Below, piece by piece: positions 32,760-42,150 of a DNA stretch of 64,000 bases. A model generated the notes under the pieces. That model did no database searches. It was not told the origin of the DNA and worked only from the letters and a program-made list of their open reading frames with translations. Every line of letters starts with the position of its first letter. The stretch's first letter is position 1. The position numbers and the translations under genes are program-made. The stretch is from Treponema socranskii subsp. buccale (GTDB taxonomy: Bacteria > Spirochaetota > Spirochaetia > Treponematales > Treponemataceae), in contig NZ_CP054258.1 in the NCBI RefSeq assembly GCF_024181585.1, positions 1,674,001-1,738,000 on the forward strand. Direction: 5' to 3'.

Positions 32760-34709
32760 ATGAATTACGGATTTTTTCGTACGGCGGCGGCGAGTCCCGA
32801 AACCGTCGTTGCGGACTGCACGGCAAATGCAAATCGCATCATAGACGCATGCAAAAAAGCGGATGCACAGGGCGCATCTCTCATCGTATTTCCCGAACTC
32901 GCCGTAACGTCATATTCGTGCGGCGATCTCTTTTTGCAAACGACGCTCCAAGAGGCGGCGATCCGCGAAACGGAGCGCATCGCAAAAAAGACGGCTTCCC
33001 TTCCGATTCTCATCGCAGTCGGTCTTCCATTCGCATCCGGCCGATTGCTGTACAACTGTGCGGCTTTTATCTTTGCCGGAAAAATCCTCGCGCTCGTGCC
33101 GAAAACTTATCTTCCGAACAGCGGAGAATATTCCGAACGGAGATGGTTTTCGCCGAAAAAAAATATCGATGCCGAAACGGTATATTTTTCGAAAGCACAT
33201 CCGGCCGTTCCGTTCGGATGCGATATCATTATCTCGGATGCGGACGACGAACGCTGTGCAATCGCTTTGGAAATAGGCGAAGACCTTCGGGCGCCCGTAC
33301 CGCCCTCTTCATACCACGCGCTTTCGGGCGCCGCGATTATCGCAAATCTTTCGGCGACGTCGGAAACGGTCGGCAAAGCCGAATACCGCAGGCTCCTCGT
33401 CAAAAGTCAGTCGACACGTACGCTGTGCGCCTATGTCTATGCCGATGCGGGACACGGGGAATCGACGCAGGACGCCGTATTCGCTTCTCACAAGATCATC
33501 GCCGAAAACGGAGAAATCATCGCCGAATCGAAATCGTTCGACGATACAATTTGTTTTGCCGATATCGATATCGAGCGGCTCGCTTCGGAGCGGCGAAGAG
33601 AGACGACGTTTTCGGACGCTGCGGCAAACGCAAATACGCGGCCGTACCGAAAAGTTTCCGTCGACCTTTTGTCACGCGCAAAAACTTTTTCCGAAAAAGC
33701 GCCGCTTTTCCGAACGATCGATGCTTCGCCTTTTGTTCCGAACGACGAAAGCGGGCAAAGCGAACGGTGGAACGACATACTTACCGTACAGGCCGAAGGG
33801 CTTGCAAAACGGATGCGCCACACGGGCATAAAAAATGCCGTGATCGGTCTTTCGGGCGGACTCGATTCGACGCTCGCCCTCCTCGTCACCGTCCGTGCAT
33901 TCGGTCTTTGCGGTTTAAATGCGAGCGGGATTCACGCGATTACGATGCCCTGCTTCGGCACGAGCGACAGGACTTACCGAAACGCATGCGCACTCGCAAA
34001 GGAAACGGGAGTCGCCCTCACGGAGATCAACATCGCCGAAGCGGTGCGCGTCCACTTCCGCGACATCGGTCAGGATGAAAGTATACGCGATGCCGCGTAC
34101 GAAAACGCGCAGGCGCGGGAGCGCACGCAAGTGCTCATGGATATCGCGAACAAGATAAACGGCATCGTCGTCGGCACGGGCGATCTGTCGGAACTCGCGC
34201 TCGGCTGGTGTACATACAACGGAGACCATATGTCCATGTACGGCGTCAATGCTTCGGTTCCGAAAACCCTCGTCCGTCGATTGGTGCGATTTTGCGCGGA
34301 CAGTACGGACAATAAAAATCTTTCGTCTGTCTTAAACGATATCCTCGCTACTCCGGTGAGTCCCGAACTGCTTCCTTCCGAACGGGGCAAGGTTTCGCAA
34401 AAAACCGAAGACATACTCGGTCCCTACGAACTCCACGATTTCTTTTTGTACTATATGCTGCGCTTCGGTTTTTCGCCCGCAAAAATTTTATTTCTCGCGG
34501 ACAAAGCCTCTCTCCCGTACACGCACGAAGAAAAACTCCGCACGCTCCGCATATTTTATAAACGCTTTTTTTCGCAGCAGTTTAAGCGTTCGTGCATGCC
34601 CGACGGCGCAAAAGTCGGCTCGATAAGTCTCTCCCCGCGGAGCGACTGGCGTATGCCGAGCGACGCAAGCGCCGCCCTATGGCTTACGGAAATCGATTCG
34701 CTGAAATAA
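32760..34709 (+). CDS. nadE: NAD+ synthetase, two-domain form with altered glutaminase domain
   Basis: A 649-residue protein for the last step of NAD synthesis (nicotinate adenine dinucleotide, ATP and an amide donor to NAD+). The nitrilase-like N-terminal domain keeps Glu46 (VFPELAVTSY) and Lys115 (VPKTYLPNSGEY). The expected nucleophile motif E-I-C-E-D reads EIGED with Gly173 (GGC, 33276-33278). The synthetase domain is normal: IGLSGGLDSTLALL P-loop, GTGDLSELALGW and CTYNGDHMSMYGVNAS. The enzyme may depend on free ammonia. The start could be the GTG two codons earlier. It lies one base before rlmJ. Confidence 0.93.
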   Translation: MNYGFFRTAAASPETVVADCTANANRIIDACKKADAQGASLIVFPELAVTSYSCGDLFLQTTLQEAAIRETERIAKKTASLPILIAVGLPFASGRLLYNCAAFIFAGKILALVPKTYLPNSGEYSERRWFSPKKNIDAETVYFSKAHPAVPFGCDIIISDADDERCAIALEIGEDLRAPVPPSSYHALSGAAIIANLSATSETVGKAEYRRLLVKSQSTRTLCAYVYADAGHGESTQDAVFASHKIIAENGEIIAESKSFDDTICFADIDIERLASERRRETTFSDAAANANTRPYRKVSVDLLSRAKTFSEKAPLFRTIDASPFVPNDESGQSERWNDILTVQAEGLAKRMRHTGIKNAVIGLSGGLDSTLALLVTVRAFGLCGLNASGIHAITMPCFGTSDRTYRNACALAKETGVALTEINIAEAVRVHFRDIGQDESIRDAAYENAQARERTQVLMDIANKINGIVVGTGDLSELALGWCTYNGDHMSMYGVNASVPKTLVRRLVRFCADSTDNKNLSSVLNDILATPVSPELLPSERGKVSQKTEDILGPYELHDFFLYYMLRFGFSPAKILFLADKASLPYTHEEKLRTLRIFYKRFFSQQFKRSCMPDGAKVGSISLSPRSDWRMPSDASAALWLTEIDSLK

Positions 34710-34710
34710 T

Positions 34711-35802
34711 ATGCTGAGCTACCGGCACGCTTTTCACGCGGGAAATCACGCTGACGTTTTCAAGCACACGCTCCTCGTCATGCTGCTCGAACGCTTTAAC
34801 GCAAAAGAAACGCCGTATACCGTCATCGACACGCACGCAGGATCCGCGCGCTACGATTTGAATGACGAGCGTGCACTGAAAACGCTCGACGCGCAAAGCG
34901 GAATTTTAAAATTGCTCGAATCGATTCCGCACGCAAAGGAAGCGCGGCTGCCCGGCAAATCGTCCGACGAAGCGGCTCGATACGTGGAAGCACAGTCCTC
35001 CGATCGCGGGCAGCCTGTCCCGGAGTCATCCGCAATATCGCGTGACGATTCGCAGCCGTCGCATAAATCATCCGAGTCGGTTTTACGGGAATTACGTTCG
35101 AGAGAGTGCCGAAGCGATTTTATCGATTTTCAAAAATATCTTCTCTTTGCAAAAGTCTGCCTCGATGCGGGCTTTTATCCGGGCTCTCCGGAAATCGAGC
35201 GCGCTTTTATGCGGGCAAAAGACTGTCTCATACTCTCCGAACTGCACCCTGATGAAATCGGCGCGCTGCAGCGCAATATGCGCTTAAACGCCGCAAATGC
35301 CGAAAACGCGCCTGCGGTGCACATCCATCATCGGGACGGATTCGAAGCGCTCCGCGCGCTCACGCCGCCGAAAACGAAGCGCGGCATAGTGTTTTGCGAT
35401 CCGAGTTATGAAGATGCGTCCGACTGGGAGCGGACGGCAAACGCGCTTATCGAAACGCATAAACGCTGGGCAGGTGCGACGCTTGCACTTTGGTATCCGC
35501 TCGTCGCGGTAAAAAAAATCGAACGGGATGCGATGAAGCAAAAAATAATCGCCGGAATAAAAGGATGGAAAACGGAAAGAGGCATACTCGATGCGGAGCT
35601 ATGCGTAAACACCGAAAACTCGCACAGGGAATCGGCATTGAAAGACGTAAATCATTCCGAACCGCCGCGCCTCTACGGAAGCGGTATGCTCGTCGTCAAT
35701 CCTCCGTGGAAGATAGACGACGAACTCGCAGTCGTACTTCCGTATCTTGCCGAAACACTCGGCAAGAACAACACGGGTTCATACGAAATTAATAATTATT
35801 AA
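34711..35802 (+). CDS. rlmJ: 23S rRNA (adenine-2030 N6)-methyltransferase RlmJ
   Basis: A 363-residue methyltransferase of the RlmJ (YhiR) family. It has the diagnostic start MLSYRHAFHAGNHADVFKHT, the DTHAGSARYDL motif, IVFCDPSYED (motif IV type) and the ending GMLVVNPPWKIDDEL. E. coli RlmJ is about 280 residues. The extra length is mainly a hydrophilic Ser-rich insertion near residues 75-125 (KSSDEAARYVEAQSSD region). Co-transcribed with nadE; its stop overlaps the convergent outer-membrane gene by 4 bases. Confidence 0.93.
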   Translation: MLSYRHAFHAGNHADVFKHTLLVMLLERFNAKETPYTVIDTHAGSARYDLNDERALKTLDAQSGILKLLESIPHAKEARLPGKSSDEAARYVEAQSSDRGQPVPESSAISRDDSQPSHKSSESVLRELRSRECRSDFIDFQKYLLFAKVCLDAGFYPGSPEIERAFMRAKDCLILSELHPDEIGALQRNMRLNAANAENAPAVHIHHRDGFEALRALTPPKTKRGIVFCDPSYEDASDWERTANALIETHKRWAGATLALWYPLVAVKKIERDAMKQKIIAGIKGWKTERGILDAELCVNTENSHRESALKDVNHSEPPRLYGSGMLVVNPPWKIDDELAVVLPYLAETLGKNNTGSYEINNY

Positions 35803-36362
35803 AACCAAAAGCGCAAACCGACGCTGCTCGGAAAGTACACGGGAACACCGAACACGCCGTTCGCACTGCCGTCCTCTCCGAACGCAAACTGCAGCTCGGG
35901 CTGAATCGCCTGCTGCACGTAGAGCTCCAAAAAGCCGTCGGCAAAAAACCAGTTCATACCGGCAACGGCTCGCGGACCGGTCGACAAATAAAAGTTTTTC
36001 CCGTTAACGCTGAAATCCGTTCTTATAGTTCCTCCGAGACCCCAAAACCAATGCCACAATCCTATGATTTCGGGATTCATAAACCAATAGTCGGCGGTAA
36101 GCTGAAGACCGAGCCGCGCGGTCACAACGGGGGTGTCGTCCGATTTTACGTAAGTATACGGGGCTATAATGTTGAGAGCGCCCGCAAAATAGAGCGGAAT
36201 GTCGTCGAACTTTGCGGAACATGCAAGCCCCCATACAGGCGGCGTAATGCGAGGCGCGGCAACAGGATCGAAGTTCAGCTGCGGGCCGACCCCCGTCGCA
36301 AACACTCCCGCGCTTGCGGATAAAAGTGCAGCTGCAAAAAGAGCAGTCAATTTCTTTTTCAT
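35799..36362 (-). CDS. Predicted outer-membrane or periplasmic beta-barrel protein
   Basis: A 187-residue protein with a clear signal peptide (MKKKLTALFAAALLSASAGVFA). The mature part has alternating hydrophobic strands (TARLGLQLTADYWFM, NFYLSTGPRAVAGMNWFF, FLELYVQQAIQPELQFAFG) and ends in SSVGLRFWF, with the C-terminal aromatic typical of barrels. GGAGG precedes the ATG. An OmpW-like small barrel is the best guess. Confidence 0.7.
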   Translation of the reverse strand: MKKKLTALFAAALLSASAGVFATGVGPQLNFDPVAAPRITPPVWGLACSAKFDDIPLYFAGALNIIAPYTYVKSDDTPVVTARLGLQLTADYWFMNPEIIGLWHWFWGLGGTIRTDFSVNGKNFYLSTGPRAVAGMNWFFADGFLELYVQQAIQPELQFAFGEDGSANGVFGVPVYFPSSVGLRFWF

Positions 36363-36535
36363 AGATTCCTCCATAATTTTTTTTCAGGAAGCGGTAACTT
36401 CCGAAAGAGCTTTCGAAAATCATAACAGTTTTTATCGAGCGGGTCAAATATGCCGCTCGCCGTCCGCCTCTACGACGTTGTAAATTTCCTCGGAGTATGC
36501 AGCCCCGCCTTTCGCCTGATCCCTGCCGAAGCGAT

Positions 36536-37906
36536 CTATTGATTTTTCTTTTTCAGTTCATCGAACTTTGCGATCATCGTCGGATTTCCTTTTGTGAGCT
36601 TTTTTATCGACAGATCGTCGGCTTTGTCGTTTGCGAGGCGCAGGTTATTTTCGCTGCCGATCAGCGCATCTTTAATTTTATTCAAATGCGCTATCGATTT
36701 ATCGATCTCTTCGATTGCGGTTTTGAATTTTTCGCTTGCCAAACGGTAATTTCTGCCGAAGCTGTCTTTAAACTCCGTCAGCTGATCTTCAAAATGAGTG
36801 ATATCGAGCGATTGATTTTTTGCTGTCTGAAGCTGTTTTTGATATTCCAACGAATGCTTCGCCGCGTTGCACAAGAGCGTTATGAGCGGGATAAAAAACT
36901 GAGGCCGGATCACATACATTTTTTCAAACTTGTGCGAAACGTCAACGATGCCGTTATTATACAGATCGTTATCTTTTTCAAGCAATGACACGAGAACCGC
37001 ATATTCGCATTTTTTTTCTTTTCTGTCCTTATCGAGCTCTTTAAAAAACGCTTCGTTCGTGTGCTTTGTCGCAGTTTCATCGGCTTCATTTTTCATCTCG
37101 AACATGATCGATATGTATTCAAAACCGTCCGCAGAATCGCGGAAAATAAAATCGCCTTTCGATCCGGACGATTTCGACACCGCGTTGTCTTTTTCAAAAT
37201 AAGCGCCGGGCATGACGGGACGGAGATATTGTTCGAAAGAATTTTTGCAATGCGCTTCGAGCGTTTCTCCGATCATCTTCGTCGAAAGCTTCGCTTTCAA
37301 ATCTTTATAATACGCAATCTGTTCGTCTTTATCTTTCAGCTGAGCTTCAAAAGTCTGCTTCATGCCGTCTTCTTTCAGTTTTGCTTTATCATTCGCTTTT
37401 TCAAGTTCATTCGATAATTTTTGAAGCGCGAGAGTTTTTTCGTTTTCAACCTTTTCGATCTTTAATTGATTTTGCGATTCGCTGCTCGCAATTTTTTGTT
37501 TCAGCTCGGCGATTTCCGAATCCTTTTTCGCAGTGATTTCGGTTATCGCCGATTTTTTTGCTTCTTCGAACGATGAAAGCTTCATCTGTAAATCGGCAAT
37601 TTGTTTATTTAACGCGATCTCCAATTCGTGCCGCTCTTTTTGCGAATCCGAAACCGACTGCGTCCTCACCTTTTCAATTTGCGCTTGCAAATCGGCTTTT
37701 TCTTTTTGTCTTTCGAGTTCGAATTCGACTTTCGCCTGCTTGAGTTTTTCGAGGTATATTTTATCGGCTCCTTTCGAAAGAGCGGCTTCAAGCGAACTCG
37801 TATCGACCGAATTTATATCCGAAAGATCGATAAAATCACCCTTTTGCGCGTCTTCATCCAAAACCAATTTATTTTTGCTTTCAACCGTTACGCGAATCTT
37901 TTTCAC
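36536..37906 (-). CDS. DUF2130 family coiled-coil protein
   Basis: A 456-residue cytosolic protein. A long coiled coil (about residues 45-225) precedes the DUF2130 domain, recognisable by [54 protein letters not shown] and [13 protein letters not shown]. The GDFIFRD...FEMKNE pattern recalls a PD-(D/E)XK nuclease fold, though the function is not established. The start is taken as GTG at 37906 because GGGAGG stands 6 bases upstream. Stretch 36375-36535 holds a CGAGCGG/CCGCTCG hairpin and nothing else seen. Confidence 0.88.
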   Translation of the reverse strand: MKKIRVTVESKNKLVLDEDAQKGDFIDLSDINSVDTSSLEAALSKGADKIYLEKLKQAKVEFELERQKEKADLQAQIEKVRTQSVSDSQKERHELEIALNKQIADLQMKLSSFEEAKKSAITEITAKKDSEIAELKQKIASSESQNQLKIEKVENEKTLALQKLSNELEKANDKAKLKEDGMKQTFEAQLKDKDEQIAYYKDLKAKLSTKMIGETLEAHCKNSFEQYLRPVMPGAYFEKDNAVSKSSGSKGDFIFRDSADGFEYISIMFEMKNEADETATKHTNEAFFKELDKDRKEKKCEYAVLVSLLEKDNDLYNNGIVDVSHKFEKMYVIRPQFFIPLITLLCNAAKHSLEYQKQLQTAKNQSLDITHFEDQLTEFKDSFGRNYRLASEKFKTAIEEIDKSIAHLNKIKDALIGSENNLRLANDKADDLSIKKLTKGNPTMIAKFDELKKKNQ

Positions 37907-37984
37907 TGTCCGCCTCCCGTAAAACCGCACACAGACAATACGCAAATATAAGTATATATTCAAAAGCGAATCGCGTCAAAAGAG

Positions 37985-38013
37985 TTGACCGCTTCGATTT
38001 TTTTCGATATAGT
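37985..38013 (+). promoter_or_regulatory. Promoter of tRNA-Pro
   Basis: TTGACC (37985-37990), a 17-base spacer and TATAGT (38008-38013), about 30 bases upstream of the tRNA. Confidence 0.65.
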
Positions 38014-38044
38014 AGATAATCGTATCGGTTTTACCGGTACGTTT

Positions 38045-38118
38045 CGGGCTATAGCGCAGCTGGTTAGCGTACAAGTCTGGGGGACTTGGGGTCCCGGATT
38101 CGAATTCCGGTAGCCCGA
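38045..38118 (+). tRNA. tRNA-Pro (GGG anticodon)
   Basis: A full cloverleaf of 74 bases: acceptor CGGGCTA / TAGCCCG, D arm GCGC...GCGT, anticodon stem CAAGT / ACTTG with loop CTGGGGG (anticodon GGG), variable GGGTC, and T arm CCGGATTCGAATTCCGG. The C1-G72 pair and anticodon fit proline. The terminal CCA is not encoded. Confidence 0.95.
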
Positions 38119-38124
38119 CAAAAA

Positions 38125-38170
38125 AGGCGGAATCGAGATTTTAATAAATTTCCGATTCCGCCTCATTTTT
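38125..38170. terminator. Bidirectional terminator between tRNA-Pro and rbsB
   Basis: An 11-bp perfect stem AGGCGGAATCG / CGATTCCGCCT with T-runs beyond it on both strands (ATTTTT after it; six A just before it on the plus strand). It can end both the tRNA and the convergent ribose operon. Confidence 0.85.
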
Positions 38171-38197
38171 ATTAACCCGATTTTGTTAAACGCTTTT

Positions 38198-39073
38198 TTA
38201 CTTTGTTATAAGGGTTACCGTAACGGGGATCGACGCATCAACGCTTTCTCCGCGCATGAGCTTGAGCGCCGTCTGTACGGCGGTCTTTCCCATTTCAGCA
38301 GGAAGCTGAGCGACCGTCGCCGCCATGCGGCCGTCTTTTACGGCGGCAAGGGCATCGTCGGTCGCATCGAATCCTACGATAACGATATTTTTTCCGGCGG
38401 CCGCCGCAGCTTCAAGCGCACCGAGCGCCATCTCATCGTTATGCGCGAAAATACCTTTTATATTCGGATTTCCCTGCAAAATATTTTCGGTCACGGACAT
38501 TCCCTCTACGCGATTAAAATTCGCCGTAAGGCTTGCAACGACGTTCGCCTTTCCGTCAACGGCTTCGTGGAAACCTTTACCTCTGTCGATTGCGGCGGAA
38601 GAACCCGGAATTCCCTGAAGTTCCGCGATATCCGCATCCGATCCGGTGAGTTGTAAAAGATATTCCCCCGCCATCTTCGCTCCTGCGACATTGTCCGATG
38701 CGATCTGACAGGCTACGCTTTCGCCGATAACCGCGCGGTCTACCGAAATCACGGCAATTCCGGCTTTTTTTGCGGCGGCAACGGCCGGTGCGATCGCGGA
38801 AGAGTCTACGGGATTGACGATAATCACGCGAACTTTTTTCGACACGAGGTCTTCGATATCGCTCGCTTGTTTTACAACGTCATCGCCCGCATCCACGACC
38901 GTCAGCTCGATCCCCTGCCCCGCAGCTTCCTGCTTTGCTCCTTCTACGAGCGTCACGAAAAACGGATTGTTCTGTGTCGATACGGCAAGCCCCACCGTAT
39001 TTTTAGCCTGCTGTTTTGCGCAGCCTCCCAGCAATAACGCGGAAAGCGCAATAAGACCCAACACCTTTTTCAT
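38198..39073 (-). CDS. rbsB: Ribose ABC transporter substrate-binding lipoprotein
   Basis: A 291-residue periplasmic-binding protein of the ribose/galactose type, lipid-anchored (MKKVLGLIALSALLLGGCAK lipobox). Sugar-binding landmarks are present: STQNNPFFVTLVEGAKQEA, VNPVDSSAIAPAV, ISVDRAVIGE, IAELQGIPGSSAAIDRGKGF, FAHNDEMALGALEA and VGFDATDDALAAVKDG. AGGAGG precedes the ATG at 39073. It is last in the operon, about 150 bases after rbsC. Confidence 0.93.
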   Translation of the reverse strand: MKKVLGLIALSALLLGGCAKQQAKNTVGLAVSTQNNPFFVTLVEGAKQEAAGQGIELTVVDAGDDVVKQASDIEDLVSKKVRVIIVNPVDSSAIAPAVAAAKKAGIAVISVDRAVIGESVACQIASDNVAGAKMAGEYLLQLTGSDADIAELQGIPGSSAAIDRGKGFHEAVDGKANVVASLTANFNRVEGMSVTENILQGNPNIKGIFAHNDEMALGALEAAAAAGKNIVIVGFDATDDALAAVKDGRMAATVAQLPAEMGKTAVQTALKLMRGESVDASIPVTVTLITK

Positions 39074-39221
39074 ACAACCTCCTGATATGAGATAAAACAA
39101 ATTCCCGCTTTACCATGTACGTACGATCTAATCGTCCGCGCAAGTTGCAAAGCGTTCACACCGTTTAGAAAAAAATCCAAACCCGAACGACAATCTGCCT
39201 GCCGAATTTCCGCCCTGCGAA

Positions 39222-40160
39222 TCAGCGTTTACGATCGGACAGGACGGCGAGCAGAATAACTGCAGCTTTTGCAACTTGCTGATAGTATGCGGAAATGCCG
39301 AGTATATTCATGCTGTTGTTGAGCGTCGCGATAATCAGCGCGCCCGTAATTGTCCCCAATATCCTCCCGCGTCCGCCGCTCATACTCGTTCCGCCCAACG
39401 CGACGGCGGCGATCGCATCAAGTTCGTAGCCCTGCCCCATCGTAGGCTGCGCGCTTCCGAGCCGCGAAACGATTATCAATCCCGCAAGCGACGCCATCAA
39501 TCCCGAAAGACCGTATACGATCATCTTCGTTCTGCCTATTGCAACCCCTGCAAGAGCCGCCGCTTTACTGTTGCTTCCTATAGCGTAAATCTTTCGTCCG
39601 AGAACCGTTGCATGGAGCATAAAATAAAATCCCGCAAATAAAACAAAGAGGATTATTACGGGAATAGGAATACCGACGAAGCTTCCTTTGCCCAGCCCTT
39701 CCAAAAGACGGCTGCTTCCCAAAGCGGAAATCGGACGGCCTTTACTGAAAATCATCGTCGCGCCGCGGTATGCGGTCATTGAAACCAACGTCGCAATAAA
39801 CGGCTGGAGCCTTCCCTTTACGATCATAATACCGTTCAGTATTCCGAGTACGATTCCGATCGCAAGCGCTGTAAGCATCGCAAGCGGTGCGGAAAATCCT
39901 CCCTTGATCATTCCCGCACACAATATCGCCGAAAGACACAGCGTCGAACCGACGGATAAATCTATTCCGCCGGTAAGGATTACGCAGGTCATTCCGAATG
40001 CAATGAGTCCGTTTATCGCAGACTGCCGCAACAGAGAAAGTACATTGCCGACGGAACGGAATTCCGGACTGATTATACACACGGCAATAACAAGGAGCAA
40101 CAGCGCGATCTGCGCGCCGTAATCCTCAAATTTTTTCGCCGTCTCTCGAAAGTCAATCAT
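39222..40160 (-). CDS. rbsC: Ribose ABC transporter permease
   Basis: A 312-residue inner-membrane permease with 8-10 helices and the RbsC landmarks SPEFRSVGNVLSLLRQSAI, GMTCVILTGGIDLSVGS, ALAGVAIGRTKMIVYGLSG and LDAIAAVALGGTSMSGGRG. AGGAGG precedes the ATG at 40160. Its start overlaps rbsA by 8 bases. Confidence 0.95.
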   Translation of the reverse strand: MIDFRETAKKFEDYGAQIALLLLVIAVCIISPEFRSVGNVLSLLRQSAINGLIAFGMTCVILTGGIDLSVGSTLCLSAILCAGMIKGGFSAPLAMLTALAIGIVLGILNGIMIVKGRLQPFIATLVSMTAYRGATMIFSKGRPISALGSSRLLEGLGKGSFVGIPIPVIILFVLFAGFYFMLHATVLGRKIYAIGSNSKAAALAGVAIGRTKMIVYGLSGLMASLAGLIIVSRLGSAQPTMGQGYELDAIAAVALGGTSMSGGRGRILGTITGALIIATLNNSMNILGISAYYQQVAKAAVILLAVLSDRKR

Positions 40161-41652
40161 GCAGCGAGCCTCCTGTCGCAAGCGTCATTATCTTATCTTG
40201 TGCGGCATCGCGGCGTTCAAGCAGGCCGGCAGCTTTTCCGTCGTGTATGACTAAAATCCTATCGCTCATGCCTAAAACTTCCGGCAATTCGGAAGAAACC
40301 ATGACGACGGCAGCGCCGCCCTCCGCGAGTTTTGTGATTATCGAATAAATTTCCTGCTTTGCGCCGACATCGACGCCGCGCGTGGGTTCGTCGAGTAAAA
40401 GAATTTTCGGCTTCGTATACAGCCACTGTGCAAAGACGACCTTTTGCTGGTTACCGCCGCTGAGATTTCCGCATATATGCTCGCCGCCGGTACACTTTAT
40501 GCCGAAATTCCGAATCGCTTCTTCGCTGAGCTGCGTTTCTTTTTTGCGGTTTAAAAAAATACGAAAATTCGTTATAGTCGGAAAATTCGGCAGATCGAGA
40601 TTGCAGGTGATCGAATTTTCCAGCATCAACCCTTCGTCTTTTCTGTCTTCCGTGATAAACGCCATTCCCAGTTCAATCGCTTTTGCAGGACAGTGATTTT
40701 TCAGCGGCACTTCTTCTCCGTCGATAAAAATTTTGCCGCCGTCCGCACGGTAACTTCCGAAGATCGTCTTCATAATCTCCGACCGCCCCGCACCCATGAG
40801 CCCCGCAATTCCGAGAATTTCGCCCGCCCTGACTTCAAACGAAATATCGGAAAACATATCTTTTTTTGAAAGCGAACGAACTGCAAGGCGGGTTTTACCG
40901 AACGGGATATTCTTTTTTTGAAACAGATTCCCCAGCGGCCGGCCGATCATCATCCGTATGAGCGCATCCGGAGTTGTCCCCTCAGCGGGCACCGTACCGG
41001 CGTATGTGCCGTCGCGCATGACGGTAATCCTATCGCAAATTTTGAATATTTCGTCCATGCGGTGAGAGATGTACACAAAAGCTACGCCCTTGTCTTTCAA
41101 TATGCGGATAACCGAAAAAAGCTTTTCGACTTCAGTTTCCGTCAGCGCCGCCGTCGGTTCGTCGAGAATGATAACTTTTGCATTTCCCAGCAACGCTTTC
41201 GCGATTTCGACGATCTGTCTTTGACCTACGGAAAGCGAAGCGAGCGGCGTAAGCGGATTAAGTTCGACTCCCAAAGTGTCCAAAACGCGCTGCGTTTGCC
41301 GTCTCATCGCTTTTTTGTCAAGCACGCCGAATTTTCCGAATATTTCACGCCCCAAAAATATATTTTCTTCGATGTTCATATCGGGAAAAGTATTGAGTTC
41401 CTGATAGACAAAACTTATTCCCGCTTTTTCCGCCTCTTTGGGATTCGCAAACGAAACTTCTTTGCCGTCGATATACAGTACACCCGCATCTTTCGTATGG
41501 ACGCCGGTGAGTATCTTCATCAACGTCGATTTTCCGGCACCGTTTTCTCCCATAAGGGCGTGAACTTCGCCGGACATAAGGGAAAATTCGGCATTATCAA
41601 GAACAAGAGCGTTTCCGAAATGCTTTTTTATGCCCTGCATTACGATATGCAT
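40153..41652 (-). CDS. rbsA: Ribose ABC transporter ATP-binding protein
   Basis: A 499-residue protein with two fused ABC domains, as in RbsA. The first has GENGAGKSTLMKILTG, LSVGQRQIVEIAKAL and VIILDEPTAAL. The second lacks a canonical Walker A (AGLMGAGRSEIMKTIFG) but keeps LSGGNQQKVVFAQWL and ILLLDEPTRGVDVGAK. The start is taken at ATG 41652 with AAGGGG 7 bases upstream; a GTG two codons earlier is possible. Confidence 0.95.
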   Translation of the reverse strand: MHIVMQGIKKHFGNALVLDNAEFSLMSGEVHALMGENGAGKSTLMKILTGVHTKDAGVLYIDGKEVSFANPKEAEKAGISFVYQELNTFPDMNIEENIFLGREIFGKFGVLDKKAMRRQTQRVLDTLGVELNPLTPLASLSVGQRQIVEIAKALLGNAKVIILDEPTAALTETEVEKLFSVIRILKDKGVAFVYISHRMDEIFKICDRITVMRDGTYAGTVPAEGTTPDALIRMMIGRPLGNLFQKKNIPFGKTRLAVRSLSKKDMFSDISFEVRAGEILGIAGLMGAGRSEIMKTIFGSYRADGGKIFIDGEEVPLKNHCPAKAIELGMAFITEDRKDEGLMLENSITCNLDLPNFPTITNFRIFLNRKKETQLSEEAIRNFGIKCTGGEHICGNLSGGNQQKVVFAQWLYTKPKILLLDEPTRGVDVGAKQEIYSIITKLAEGGAAVVMVSSELPEVLGMSDRILVIHDGKAAGLLERRDAAQDKIMTLATGGSLHD

Positions 41653-41676
41653 CTGCACGCCCCTTCCGCCGCCCGC

Positions 41677-42072
41677 CTAAAATATACAAGCCGATTGTAC
41701 GATGATATTCGCATACGGGCTCGCTTCCCCGCTCCGCACGACAGCCTTGCACGATAAAAGTTTTTTTTTGAATTCTTCATGCGGCATAAAATCCGTCCTG
41801 ACACCGGGCAAAAGCGTTTGAATTTCTTTGAGCACGGCAGGATTTTTTGCGCGTATCTCTTCCGCTAAAAAAATCCTTTCGACTCTCATATCGTTTACGA
41901 CGGCTTTAAGAACCCGAACAAAATCCGGCACACCTTTTTCAAGCGAAACGTCGATCAATTCCGTTTCGTCGGGGCACGGAAGCCCGCAGTCGCTTATGCA
42001 GATTGTGTCGGTATGCCGCATATAGGACAATACCCTGGAGATATCGCTGTTCAAAATCCCTGATTTTTTCAT
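41677..42072 (-). CDS. rbsD: D-ribose pyranase
   Basis: A 131-residue RbsD/FucU-fold enzyme that interconverts beta-pyran and beta-furan ribose. It has MKKSGILNSDISRVLSYMRH with the conserved His after the arginine-rich helix, ISDCGLPCP, and the C-terminal ANIIVQSACIF. GAGGCGG precedes the ATG at 42072; the longer frame would run through the operator and is rejected. First gene of the ribose operon. No ribokinase gene is in this window. Confidence 0.93.
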   Translation of the reverse strand: MKKSGILNSDISRVLSYMRHTDTICISDCGLPCPDETELIDVSLEKGVPDFVRVLKAVVNDMRVERIFLAEEIRAKNPAVLKEIQTLLPGVRTDFMPHEEFKKKLLSCKAVVRSGEASPYANIIVQSACIF

Positions 42073-42081
42073 ATCCGCCTC

Positions 42082-42109
42082 AGTTAATCGATTACGTAAT
42101 CGATTAACT
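42082..42109. promoter_or_regulatory. 28-bp perfect palindrome, probable RbsR operator
   Basis: The half-site AGTTAATCGATTAC is followed directly by its exact reverse complement, with CG at the centre, as in LacI-family operators. It covers the predicted transcription start of rbsD, so repressor binding would block the rbs promoter. Confidence 0.85.
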
Positions 42110-42116
42110 ACATTAA

Positions 42117-42145
42117 ATGATAGCATGAACAACAAAAGTTGTCAA
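42117..42145 (-). promoter_or_regulatory. Promoter of the rbs operon
   Basis: Minus-strand TTGACA (42145-42140), a 17-base spacer and TATCAT (42122-42117), lying between the regulator stop and the operator. Confidence 0.8.
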
Positions 42146-42150
42146 ATTTT

